From positions 1,759,501 to 1,823,500 of the forward strand of contig NZ_JBBYXJ010000001.1 of assembly GCF_039655775.1 (NCBI RefSeq): a stretch of DNA of 64,000 nucleotides, in the 5' to 3' direction. Below, in pieces: positions 29,948-36,810 of the stretch. A program made the position numbers and the translations under genes. The notes below the pieces were generated by a model. That model had not been told where the DNA came from. It worked only from the letters and a program-made list of their open reading frames with translations, and made no database searches. This stretch comes from Iodidimonas sp. SYSU 1G8. Its GTDB lineage: Bacteria > Pseudomonadota > Alphaproteobacteria > SMXS01. The first letter of the stretch is position 1. Each line of letters begins with the position of its first letter.

Positions 29948-31225
29948 TTACTGGGCCGGCTTCTTGAGGTACTTGTCGAACGTCGCCTTCAGGGTGCCTT
30001 CGCTTTTCACCCGGTCCAGCCAAGCGTCCACATAGCGCAGCAGCGCGTCGTCGCGCGGCATCAGATAGGCCTTCTCGGTGAGCGTGAAGGTCCCGGCTAG
30101 CGCGGGGCAGAGCCGAGGATCGAGCGCCGACTGGTATTTGACCTCGATCTGGTCGGTGACCATCACGTCGGCGCGCCCGGCGGCGATCTCGTCGAAGATC
30201 TTGGTATTGTCGGGAAAGACCTGGATCGTCGCCGACATCAGCTTCGCCTGCGCGAACCGCTCGTTCGTCCCGCCCGGGTTGACGATGACCCGGACGCCCT
30301 TGCGGTCGATCTCCTCGACGGTGTCGTAGCGCGCTTCCTCGCCGCAGCGGACGATAGGCGTCTTGCCGTCCATCAGATAGCTCTGCGACTGATAGGCCTC
30401 GCGCTGGCGTTCCTGGGTCTTGGTGATGCCGCCCATGCCGATATCGAAGCGGTTCGCCTTCAGGTCCGTCATCAGATTCTGCCAGGTGGTTCGCACGAAC
30501 ACCGGCTCCACTCCGAGGCTCTTGGCCAGATCCATGGCCAGGTCGATATCGATGCCGGCATAGCCATCGGCCGCGACGCTGCTGAACGGCGGATAATCGC
30601 CCGTCGTGCCGATCCGCAGCTGCTTGCGGGCGACGATCCGGTCGAGCAGCGAAGCGCCCTGCGCGGCATAGGCGACGGGACTGGCGGCTTGGGCGATTTC
30701 TGCCAGGGCCTGTGGGGCAAGCCCGCGGGTCTTGGCGGCGGTCGTCAGAATGGAATTCAGATGCGCCCTTTGCTCGGGCACGTCCAGCAGCGGGCGCACC
30801 AGCACCAGCTGCGCCAGGATCGCGTCGCCGGCCCGGGCGATGGAGGGGCGCAGGATCGTGTTCAGGTCGAGATCGGGCTGGGTCGACGGAAAGCCCTTGG
30901 CTTTCCAGGTCGCGAACCAGCGCCGCTGCATCGCCTTGGAGGCCTCGATCTGGGCCGCCAGGAACGGGCGGACGGTCAGGAAATCCAGTCCCGTTGCCTC
31001 GGCGTTGATGGCGGCCGCGTCGAGCACGCGGGTTTCCTGCGCCAGATCCTCGATCGGCTTGTCGTTACGCCATTTCCACGCCGCCACATGCTCGGCCAGG
31101 TCGAGCCTATAGAGAATCAGCTCGGCGAAGCGCTGGATTTCAGCCGCCGGCGGCTGTTCCGCCTGCGCCGGCCGGGCGAACGCCGCCAGCAGAATCCCCA
31201 GCACCACGACCATGACAGACTTCAT
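29948..31225 (-). CDS. Periplasmic chorismate mutase-cyclohexadienyl dehydratase fusion (AroQ-PheC)
   Basis: About 425 residues. A Sec signal peptide ends near ARPAQA (residue 22). Residues about 28-175 match the secreted gamma-class AroQ chorismate mutase, with RLDLAEHVAAWKWRNDKPIE, then RVLDAAAINAEATGLD and FLAAQIEASKAMQRRWFATW. Residues about 185-425 match PheC, the periplasmic cyclohexadienyl (prephenate/arogenate) dehydratase built on the solute-binding-protein fold: LRIGTTGDYPPFSS, GGITKTQERQREAY, VIVNPGGTNERFAQAKL and TDQIEVKYQS. Together they would turn chorismate into phenylpyruvate, or arogenate into phenylalanine, in the periplasm. The real start is ATG 31225 with GTGGAG before it; the GTG at 31237 is that binding site. 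A plain amino acid-binding protein is the less likely alternative. Confidence 0.82.
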   Translation of the reverse strand: MKSVMVVVLGILLAAFARPAQAEQPPAAEIQRFAELILYRLDLAEHVAAWKWRNDKPIEDLAQETRVLDAAAINAEATGLDFLTVRPFLAAQIEASKAMQRRWFATWKAKGFPSTQPDLDLNTILRPSIARAGDAILAQLVLVRPLLDVPEQRAHLNSILTTAAKTRGLAPQALAEIAQAASPVAYAAQGASLLDRIVARKQLRIGTTGDYPPFSSVAADGYAGIDIDLAMDLAKSLGVEPVFVRTTWQNLMTDLKANRFDIGMGGITKTQERQREAYQSQSYLMDGKTPIVRCGEEARYDTVEEIDRKGVRVIVNPGGTNERFAQAKLMSATIQVFPDNTKIFDEIAAGRADVMVTDQIEVKYQSALDPRLCPALAGTFTLTEKAYLMPRDDALLRYVDAWLDRVKSEGTLKATFDKYLKKPAQ

Positions 31226-31330
31226 CCGACGCTCCACTATTGCGGCTTCACCTGCCGCGCGTTTCGACAGCCATACCCTTTCGGAGCCGCCATTGCCATG
31301 GCGGCATGAGCCTTTCCGCCCGCGCCAGCG

Positions 31331-31777
31331 TCAGGCGGCGGGCAAGTAGCCTTCGAGGGCACGCCGGAAGGAGTCGGACAGCCGTTCGCCCTTCCGGCTT
31401 TCGTGGCCGATATGCACCATGATCAGCCGGGCGGTCGCCACGCAGGTTTCGCCGAGGAACACGCCCTGCCCCATGACGAAGGAACTGTTGCCGATCCGCT
31501 CGACCCGCGTGCCGACGCTCAGTTCCCCGGTCTCGCGGATCTCGCGCAGATACCGGATCGTCTGCTCCGCCACCACGAAGCCGGCCACCGCCGCCTTGGG
31601 CAGCGCCTGACGGATGGTGTGGTTCAGCAGCCGATAGCGGCCCTCTTCCAGATAGGCGGCGACCACGCTGTTGTTCACATGGCCCTGCGTGTCCAGATCG
31701 CGCATGCGGACCAGGATCGGGTTGAAGACCGAATAGCTGTCGCGGCGCGCCAGGGCGTCCCAATCCGTGTCCGTCAT
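31331..31777 (-). CDS. Acyl-CoA thioesterase, hotdog fold
   Basis: A 148-residue 4-hydroxybenzoyl-CoA thioesterase-like protein. The active-site segment VRMRDLDTQGHVNNSVVAAYLEEGR carries the D-x-x-x-HVNN pattern, with Asp as nucleophile/base. Its substrate is an acyl-CoA of unknown chain. It starts one base after the stop of the upstream SDR gene and so is probably co-transcribed with it. Cytosolic, expected tetrameric. Confidence 0.87.
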   Translation of the reverse strand: MTDTDWDALARRDSYSVFNPILVRMRDLDTQGHVNNSVVAAYLEEGRYRLLNHTIRQALPKAAVAGFVVAEQTIRYLREIRETGELSVGTRVERIGNSSFVMGQGVFLGETCVATARLIMVHIGHESRKGERLSDSFRRALEGYLPAA

Positions 31778-31778
31778 G

Positions 31779-32558
31779 TCAGTAGATCGTGTAGGCGCCG
31801 TCGATCACCAGCGTGTCGCCGGTGTGATAGCGCGACGCGTTCGAGGCCAGATACACCGCGATGGCCGAGAAATCCTCGCCATCGGCCCAGCCGCCGGTCG
31901 GCACGCGGCTGATGACGTTCTCGTTGAACTTGTCCCACGCCTGCGCACCGGCGGTCATTTCCGACCGGACCCAGCCGGGACAGATGCTGTTGACGCTGAT
32001 CCTGTGGCGCGCCAACTCGACCGCCATGGCGCGGCACATGGTCACCACCGCCCCCTTGGTCGCCGCGTAGTGCTCGTTGCGCGCCGCGCCGTGGATCGCC
32101 GCGGTCGAGGCGATGCCGACCAGCGAACCGCCGCCATCGCCCGCCTTGTGCCGTTCGATCATCGAGCGCGCCGCCTCGCGCAGGGTGAACAGCACGCCGT
32201 GAAGGTTGATCCCTTCCATCTTCTGGAAGTCCTCGAGCGAGATGTCGAACAGATCCTTGCGGCGGATCGATATCCCCGCATTGGCGATGGCCTGGTCGAT
32301 GCGGCCGAACTCCTTGAGGATGTCGGCCATGCCGGCCTTGACCGCGGCCTCGTCGGAGACATCGACGACGGCGGCGCGCACCTCGCCGCCATGCGCCTTC
32401 AGCCGTTCGACGGCGCGGGCGTTCTTTTCCGCGTTGGTGCCCCAGATCACCACGCTCGCGCCGTGCATGGCGAGGCCCTCGGCCATGCCGATACCGATGC
32501 CGCCATTGCCGCCGGTAACCAGCGCCACCTTGCCCGTCAGGTCGAACAGATTTTTCAC
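31779..32558 (-). CDS. Short-chain dehydrogenase/reductase
   Basis: A 259-residue classical SDR with TGGNGGIGIG, NAGIS, 'GIASTAAIHG' with catalytic Ser and HYAATKGAV with Tyr and Lys. Start GTG at 32558 is preferred because GGGAGG lies at ideal distance; the ATG at 32573 overlaps that binding site. The C-terminus ends in 'GDTLVIDGAYTIY'. Followed after one base by the hotdog thioesterase, so the two enzymes may act on the same CoA-linked substrate. Confidence 0.88.
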   Translation of the reverse strand: MKNLFDLTGKVALVTGGNGGIGIGMAEGLAMHGASVVIWGTNAEKNARAVERLKAHGGEVRAAVVDVSDEAAVKAGMADILKEFGRIDQAIANAGISIRRKDLFDISLEDFQKMEGINLHGVLFTLREAARSMIERHKAGDGGGSLVGIASTAAIHGAARNEHYAATKGAVVTMCRAMAVELARHRISVNSICPGWVRSEMTAGAQAWDKFNENVISRVPTGGWADGEDFSAIAVYLASNASRYHTGDTLVIDGAYTIY

Positions 32559-32622
32559 CCATGCCTCCCGCATTTCCGTTTTCGGCGGGAACGCTAGACC
32601 GGATCGGTGGACGGGAAAAGCC

Positions 32623-33774
32623 TCAAAGCGTCGGAGCAGCGGCCAGCGTGAGGCGCAGGATGATGAACTCAGACGGTTTGACGGGCGCGAAACCGATCAT
32701 CAGGCGAACACGGCCCTGCGCCAGTTCCACCTCGCTCGTCGTTTGCCGGCCGCACTGGGTGAACCACGCATCCTTGGGCGCGGCGCCCACCAGCGCCCCA
32801 TCACGCCAGTACGACTCCATGAAGCCATCGACCGTCTCGCGGATCGCCGCCCACAACGGTTCGTCATTCGGCTCGAACACGGTCCAGGCGAGACCCCGCT
32901 CCAGCGAACGTTCCAGATAGAGCGCGGCGCGGCGCACCGGCACGTAACGCCACTCCGAATTCGCCGACAGCGTCCGCGCGCCCCAGACGAGCGGTCCAGC
33001 CGTCCCCATGACCCGAATGACATTGATCGCCTGCGGGGTCAGACGCTCCTGCTCCGCCGTGCTCACTGTCACGTCGAGCGCGGCGCCGACGATGGTCGCC
33101 CCCGGCCCGGCCGGGGTTTTCCATACACCGCGCTCGCTGTCGGCGCGCGCGATGATGCCGGCCACGCTTCCCGATGCGCCGACCTCGTGGCCATCGGGCA
33201 GCTTCAGGCGCGGATAATAGAAGGCGGCGTTCGGCGACCGAACCTCCGCCAGCGCCGCGAGCCAGGTCCCCAGCGCATCGAGCCCCACGACCCCGGTCGG
33301 CGTGTCCACCAGCAGCAAAGCGCGCCGCGCCGTGCACACCGCCAGTGCCGCGCCATACAGCGCGATGCCGCGATCGGGCACATGGACGGCGTCCGGCAGG
33401 CACAGCAGGTCGAAATCCTCGGGCGTATCCATCAGCACCCGCAACCCATCCTCGATCGACGCGGCCGAATTGCTCGGCACGCGCACCAGGATGGCCTTGG
33501 TGCCGCCATTGAGGAAAAATTGCAGCACCGCGCGCGGCGCCTCGCCCAGGCCGTGGGCGCCGCCATAATCCCGTTCGAATTCGAACAGGCTGGAAATGTT
33601 GAGGGCCCGGCCCGAGGGACCCAGCGCGAAGGCGCCGACAAAGGCCGCGACGCCCGTCTCCACCCCGTTGATCGACCGCGCCTGCACCTGTATTTCCGGC
33701 ACGTAAACACCCGGCCGGGACGATACCGACCGGGTCATCGACCGCATCCAGCGAACCACCTGCTTCAGAGCCAT
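32623..33774 (-). CDS. Phage tail sheath family protein, solitary
   Basis: A 383-residue protein (374 from the alternative ATG at 33747, which has AGGTGG eight bases upstream, whereas 33774 has no binding site). It matches contractile tail sheaths throughout: 'SSRPGVYVPEI' and AAFVGAFALGPSGRALNISS at the N-terminus, PNAAFYYPRLKL and SVAGIIARADSERGVWKTPA in the middle, and at the C-terminus ERSLERGLAWTVFEPNDEPLW, 'SYWRDGALVGAAPKDAWF' and RVRLMIGFAPVKPSEFIILR. That is the full-length pattern of small sheaths such as R-type pyocins. No tube, baseplate, spike, ATPase or other tail gene is in the window. A 19-bp palindrome lies just upstream. Confidence 0.88.
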   Translation of the reverse strand: MALKQVVRWMRSMTRSVSSRPGVYVPEIQVQARSINGVETGVAAFVGAFALGPSGRALNISSLFEFERDYGGAHGLGEAPRAVLQFFLNGGTKAILVRVPSNSAASIEDGLRVLMDTPEDFDLLCLPDAVHVPDRGIALYGAALAVCTARRALLLVDTPTGVVGLDALGTWLAALAEVRSPNAAFYYPRLKLPDGHEVGASGSVAGIIARADSERGVWKTPAGPGATIVGAALDVTVSTAEQERLTPQAINVIRVMGTAGPLVWGARTLSANSEWRYVPVRRAALYLERSLERGLAWTVFEPNDEPLWAAIRETVDGFMESYWRDGALVGAAPKDAWFTQCGRQTTSEVELAQGRVRLMIGFAPVKPSEFIILRLTLAAAPTL

Positions 33775-33785
33775 GCGCGAGATTT

Positions 33786-33804
33786 AATCGCCACTGTGGC
33801 GATT
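33786..33804. promoter_or_regulatory. 19-bp perfect palindrome before the tail sheath gene
   Basis: AATCGCCACTGTGGCGATT: two 9-base arms around a single T, in the gap between the small gene at 33843 and the sheath gene. Such a tight odd-length dyad is typical of the operator of a dimeric repressor; as RNA it could form an 8-bp stem with a 3-base loop 12 bases before the first possible start codon. No T-run follows on the minus strand, so it is not a terminator for the upstream gene. Confidence 0.55.
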
Positions 33805-33842
33805 TTGTGAACCCGCCGGCTCACGGCCGCATGCCGGCCAGA

Positions 33843-34058
33843 TCACGGCCGCATGAAAGTGAAATCCGTATCCGGATCGATGTTCTCGGCCACGAACTGC
33901 AACTCGCTGGCGATGTCGTCATAGCTTCGGGTCAGGCGATAAATCCGCACCACGTGATCGAGCAGGGTGCGGCCAAGAATGTCGCTCGGAACGCCGGCGG
34001 CGGCGGCCTCCTCGAGCATGGCGGCGACGTGGCGGGCGGCGATTTCCTTGTGCGGCAT
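33843..34058 (-). CDS. Small conserved-looking protein of unknown function
   Basis: A 71-residue acidic, largely helical protein starting MPHKEIAARHVAAMLEEAAAAG and ending DPDTDFTFMRP. The ATG at 34058 has GGAGAA 11 bases upstream; a longer frame to 34118 is less likely. I do not recognise the family. It contains no membrane segment or signal peptide. It is upstream of, and on the same strand as, the orphan tail sheath gene, 68 bp away with the palindrome between, so it could be part of the same unit. Confidence 0.55.
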   Translation of the reverse strand: MPHKEIAARHVAAMLEEAAAAGVPSDILGRTLLDHVVRIYRLTRSYDDIASELQFVAENIDPDTDFTFMRP

Positions 34059-34133
34059 GGAAATAGGTTCTCCGGTTGGCGGGACCCTCAGGCTAGCGTG
34101 CCCCGACCGAAAGACCATTGATTGCGCTCAAGC

Positions 34134-34164
34134 AAAAGGCCCGCCATCCGGAGATGACGGGCCT
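34134..34164 (-). terminator. Rho-independent terminator of the glycine-zipper gene
   Basis: On the minus strand AGGCCCG (34164-34158), one mismatch, GATG... pair to close a hairpin with a TCCG loop and an 11-bp imperfect stem. The stem ends in AGGCCCG/CGGGCCT and is followed by TTTTGCTT. It begins 33 bases after the stop codon of the glycine-zipper gene, the expected place. Confidence 0.65.
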
Positions 34165-34196
34165 CTCGTCAAACCTGAGCGATCAGGCGCGACCGA

Positions 34197-34544
34197 TCAG
34201 CGGCACTTGATGTCGCCGCGATCGAGCTCACGGCCAACCAGCGCGCCGGCGCCGGCGCCGACCACGGTGCCGAGGGTCTTGTCGCCGCGGCCCGCGACCA
34301 TGTTGCCGACGATGCCGCCGCCGACCGCGCCGGCGATCGCGCCGCCGGTACCCTTGTCACGCTTGCAGTGACGGTCGTAATCGCGGCTGTAACGCCGGTC
34401 GTAATCACGGCCATAATGCCTGTCGTGACCGCGATAGTCGCGGCTGTGGTCATAGCGATAGTCGTCGCGATAATGCCTGTCGCCCGCGAACGCCGGGGCC
34501 GCCACGGTCAGGGCCAGCACGCCTGCCAGAATTGCTCGTTTCAT
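34197..34544 (-). CDS. Glycine zipper 2TM domain protein with Arg/Asp/Tyr/His-rich N-domain
   Basis: A 115-residue exported protein. A signal peptide (MKRAILAGVLALTVAAPAFA) is followed by a region of short repeats on the pattern R-D/H-Y-(x)-R-D-Y, about residues 22-62, unusually rich in Arg, Asp, Tyr and His. The C-terminal half is a glycine zipper (GGAIAGAVGGGIVGNMVAGRG and VVGAGAGALVGRELD), as in outer membrane-associated SlyB/17-kDa-antigen type proteins, but without a lipobox Cys. Cys near 59 and near 113 could form a disulfide. It is monocistronic, with its own terminator. Confidence 0.8.
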   Translation of the reverse strand: MKRAILAGVLALTVAAPAFAGDRHYRDDYRYDHSRDYRGHDRHYGRDYDRRYSRDYDRHCKRDKGTGGAIAGAVGGGIVGNMVAGRGDKTLGTVVGAGAGALVGRELDRGDIKCR

Positions 34545-34771
34545 GACGTTTCACTCCTTCAACCTACGGCCTGCGCGGGGATACGCGCCGCCTGGGTCAA
34601 TCAAATCGAACTACTAACGTTGACCTGAGAGGAAGGTTGCACGCGGCGGATGAACGGTAGCTGAAAGGGTGATTTTTTTCGCAGAGCCATCCTCCGGCCT
34701 CCACGCAGAAGGCGGAAGGGAACTCGGGGCTGCGCACGAAAGTCTGGAGTCGAGCACGGGCCGGAAATTGT

Positions 34772-34847
34772 TGGCGCTCCCTAGGGGACTCGAACCCCTG
34801 TTTTCGCCGTGAGAGGGCGACGTCCTGGGCCACTAGACGAAGGGAGC
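34772..34847 (-). tRNA. tRNA-Glu (anticodon CTC)
   Basis: The minus strand folds as a full cloverleaf: acceptor GCTCCCT/AGGGAGC, D-arm in TCGTCTAGTGGCCCAGGACG, anticodon stem TCGCC/GGCGA with loop CTCTCAC (anticodon CTC, reading GAG), and T-arm AGGGGTTCGAGTCCCCT. The discriminator base is G as usual for Glu, and the 3' CCA is encoded (34774-34772). No variable-arm insertion, so it is not a class II tRNA. Promoter-like elements lie 25-55 bases upstream. Confidence 0.95.
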
Positions 34848-34872
34848 GTGAGGGCCGTGCGAACAGGCGCCT

Positions 34873-34902
34873 TAGATAGGCGGGACGGGCCTGCCGGATC
34901 AA
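34873..34902 (-). promoter_or_regulatory. Promoter of the tRNA-Glu gene
   Basis: Minus-strand TTGATC (34902-34897) and TATCTA (34878-34873) with 18-base spacing. A start about 7 bases after the -10 leaves a short 5' leader of about 19 bases before the mature tRNA. Confidence 0.5.
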
Positions 34903-34920
34903 GGGAAAAGTGCGGCCCGG

Positions 34921-35343
34921 TCAGGCCAGCATGGAAATCGGCACCGGATCGAAGCGGCCAGCGGCCTGGTTCAGGCGGAAGGCGTTGACCTCGCCCGCGC
35001 CCTCGGCGGTCACGCCGGCGATCAGCCAGATCATTTCCGGCTCCCATGCCTGGGCGCGGTCCCGCTCGGACGGGGCGGCCGGCGCGTCGGGATGGGAATG
35101 ATAATGGCCGACGATCTCGCGGCCGGTGCCACGCAGTTCTTTCTGCAGGCGCAGGCGCAGGCGCAAATCGATCTCGAAACTGTCTTGCGGCGACGGCGAC
35201 AGGTTGGCGCTGGCCTCGACGGCATCGACGGTCAGCACGTCGCCGATCCAGCCGCCGATCAGCAGGCCGCAGCATTCATGGGGATAGGCGGCGGCGGCGG
35301 CGGCGCGGATGCGCTCGATCAGCGCCGGCGCCAGCCGAATCAC
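34921..35343 (-). CDS. M67 (Mov34/MPN/PAD-1, JAMM) family metallopeptidase
   Basis: A 140-residue JAB/MPN domain protein. The JAMM zinc motif is intact: Glu in PHECCGLLIGG, then the His pair and Ser/Asp in GHYHSHPDAPAAPSERD. Bacterial members cleave C-terminal extensions from ubiquitin-like sulfur carriers of the ThiS/MoaD type or release sulfur in cysteine synthesis. Here no sulfur carrier or E1-like gene is adjacent. Start GTG at 35343 overlaps the stop of the upstream membrane protein gene by 4 bp (GTGA). Just upstream of tRNA-Glu on the same strand. Confidence 0.87.
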   Translation of the reverse strand: MIRLAPALIERIRAAAAAAYPHECCGLLIGGWIGDVLTVDAVEASANLSPSPQDSFEIDLRLRLRLQKELRGTGREIVGHYHSHPDAPAAPSERDRAQAWEPEMIWLIAGVTAEGAGEVNAFRLNQAAGRFDPVPISMLA

Positions 35344-35726
35344 GGCGCGGCGGCAGGCAGCGGCGCCGCGGGCGCGGCGCCCGGCGCGAACCGCAGGGTG
35401 CCGAGAACGCCGCCGGTGGCGCGGTCGACCAGCAGCAACTGGCGCTGGCCATCCGGCATATCCACCAGGACATAAAGCTCGGCCGCGCCGCCCGTCACCT
35501 GCACCACCTTGCCGGCATAGGGAATCGGCACGTCCACATTGCCCAGCACCTTGGCGGGCGCGACCGGAGCGGACATGGCCGCCGGCGCATTGGCCCGGTC
35601 GCCCTTGCCCGCGGCGCGCATGGCGATGGTGACGATGATGACGCCGATGCAGACGATGATGGCGATACCCAGAACGATCACGATGATCTTGAGTACCCGC
35701 TGCTTTTGGTCCACTTCTTCGGTCAT
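35340..35726 (-). CDS. Single-span membrane protein (DUF6476-like)
   Basis: A 128-residue protein with a charged start (MTEEVDQKQR), one long hydrophobic helix (about 12-36, KIIVIVLGIAIIVCIGVIIVTI) and a periplasmic domain in which 'LYVLVDMPDGQRQLLLVD' and 'GGVLGTLRFAPG' form a small beta unit, ending in an Ala/Pro tail. It resembles short alphaproteobacterial membrane proteins found beside RluA genes (DUF6476); function unknown. Its ATG shares two bases with the ATG of divergent rluA (CATG, 35724-35727). Confidence 0.7.
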   Translation of the reverse strand: MTEEVDQKQRVLKIIVIVLGIAIIVCIGVIIVTIAMRAAGKGDRANAPAAMSAPVAPAKVLGNVDVPIPYAGKVVQVTGGAAELYVLVDMPDGQRQLLLVDRATGGVLGTLRFAPGAAPAAPLPAAAP

Positions 35727-36717
35727 GTCCCAGCTTTCCGATCAGACTGTCGAAACCATCATCGCCGACGGCGCCGCCGGCGACCGGCTCGACAAGGCCC
35801 TGGCCGCCGCCCTGCCCGACATGTCGCGCGCCCGGATCCAGCAATTGCTGGCGGCGGGACATGTCAGCCGCATGGACGGGCCGGTCGCCCGGACCATAGA
35901 CAACGCGTCCGCCAAGGTCAAACCGGGGGAGCGCTACGTCCTGTCGGTGCCGCCGGCGGTCGAGGCCGAGCCGCAGGGCGAGGACATTCCGCTGCGCGTG
36001 GTGTTCGAGGACGCGCATCTGATCGTCATCGACAAGCCGGCCGGGCTGGTGGTGCATCCGGCCGTCGGCCACGCCCAGGGCACCCTGGTCAACGCCCTGA
36101 TCGCCCATTGCGGCGACAGCCTGTCGGGCATCGGCGGCGTGAAGCGGCCGGGAATCGTGCACCGGCTGGACAAGGACACGTCGGGCCTGATGGTCGCGGC
36201 CAAGAGCGACGCGGCCCATAACGGCCTCGCGGTGCAGTTCGCCGACCACAGCATCGAGCGTGCCTACCGGGCCATCTGCTGGGGCGCGCCGCGCCCGCGC
36301 CAGGGCACGGTCGATACCCAGATCGGCCGCAGCACCAGCAACCGGCAAAAGCGCGCCGTGCTGAAGGCGGGCGGCAAGCACGCGGTGACCCACTACGCGG
36401 TCGAGGAGGTTTACGGCGACCTGCTCGCGCCCGTCGCCAGCATGATCGAATGCCGGCTGGAGACCGGCCGCACCCACCAGATCCGCGTGCACATGGCCCA
36501 TATCGGCCACGCCGTCGTCGGCGACCCCCTGTATGGCGCGGGCCGGCGCGCCAAGGGACTGAGCGCCGAAGGACAGGAGTTCGTGCGCGGCTTCGGCCGG
36601 CAGGCGCTGCATGCCGGCGTGCTGGGATTTGAGCATCCCGTTACCGGCGAGGTCTTGAACTTCGAAAGCGACCTCCCACCTGACATCGAGGCGCTCGCGC
36701 GCATCCTGGCTGCTTGA
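35725..36717 (+). CDS. rluD: RluA family pseudouridine synthase (RluD-like)
   Basis: A 330-residue pseudouridine synthase. An N-terminal S4 RNA-binding domain (about 15-75) is followed by the catalytic domain with VIDKPAGLVVHP and HRLDKDTSGLMV, whose Asp is the nucleophile, and 'ETGRTHQIRVHMAHIGH'. Length and domains fit RluD, which modifies 23S rRNA helix 69, but RluA/RluC substrates cannot be excluded. No Shine-Dalgarno is visible before the ATG at 35725, which overlaps the start codon of the divergent membrane protein gene. Confidence 0.9.
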   Translation: MSQLSDQTVETIIADGAAGDRLDKALAAALPDMSRARIQQLLAAGHVSRMDGPVARTIDNASAKVKPGERYVLSVPPAVEAEPQGEDIPLRVVFEDAHLIVIDKPAGLVVHPAVGHAQGTLVNALIAHCGDSLSGIGGVKRPGIVHRLDKDTSGLMVAAKSDAAHNGLAVQFADHSIERAYRAICWGAPRPRQGTVDTQIGRSTSNRQKRAVLKAGGKHAVTHYAVEEVYGDLLAPVASMIECRLETGRTHQIRVHMAHIGHAVVGDPLYGAGRRAKGLSAEGQEFVRGFGRQALHAGVLGFEHPVTGEVLNFESDLPPDIEALARILAA

Positions 36718-36774
36718 GTCCTCAAGCCCCCGCCTCTTCCGGGATGCAGGCTGGAGCCTGTCCGTGGGAGGGAA

Positions 36775-36804
36775 TTGGCGTTTTCCGACGCAATCCCCTA
36801 AAAT
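36775..36804 (+). promoter_or_regulatory. Candidate rpoH promoter, nearly leaderless
   Basis: TTGGCG (36775-36780) and TAAAAT (36799-36804) with 18-base spacing. Initiation 7 bases later would fall on or next to the first rpoH ATG at 36811, giving a leaderless message or an 18-base leader to the second ATG at 36829. The CCCCTAAAAT at the -10 also resembles the CCCCAT heat-shock -10, so self-regulation by sigma-32 is possible. Confidence 0.42.
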
Positions 36805-36810
36805 AAGAAA

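Noticed and set aside
32559-34120. Prophage or complete contractile injection system
   Set aside because: Only a sheath-like gene and one unknown small gene are present; no other phage function, att repeat or integrase was seen, although tRNA-Glu lies about 1 kb away.
34597-34902. 101-codon minus-strand frame across tRNA-Glu
   Set aside because: Runs through the tRNA and has no ribosome binding site or family pattern.
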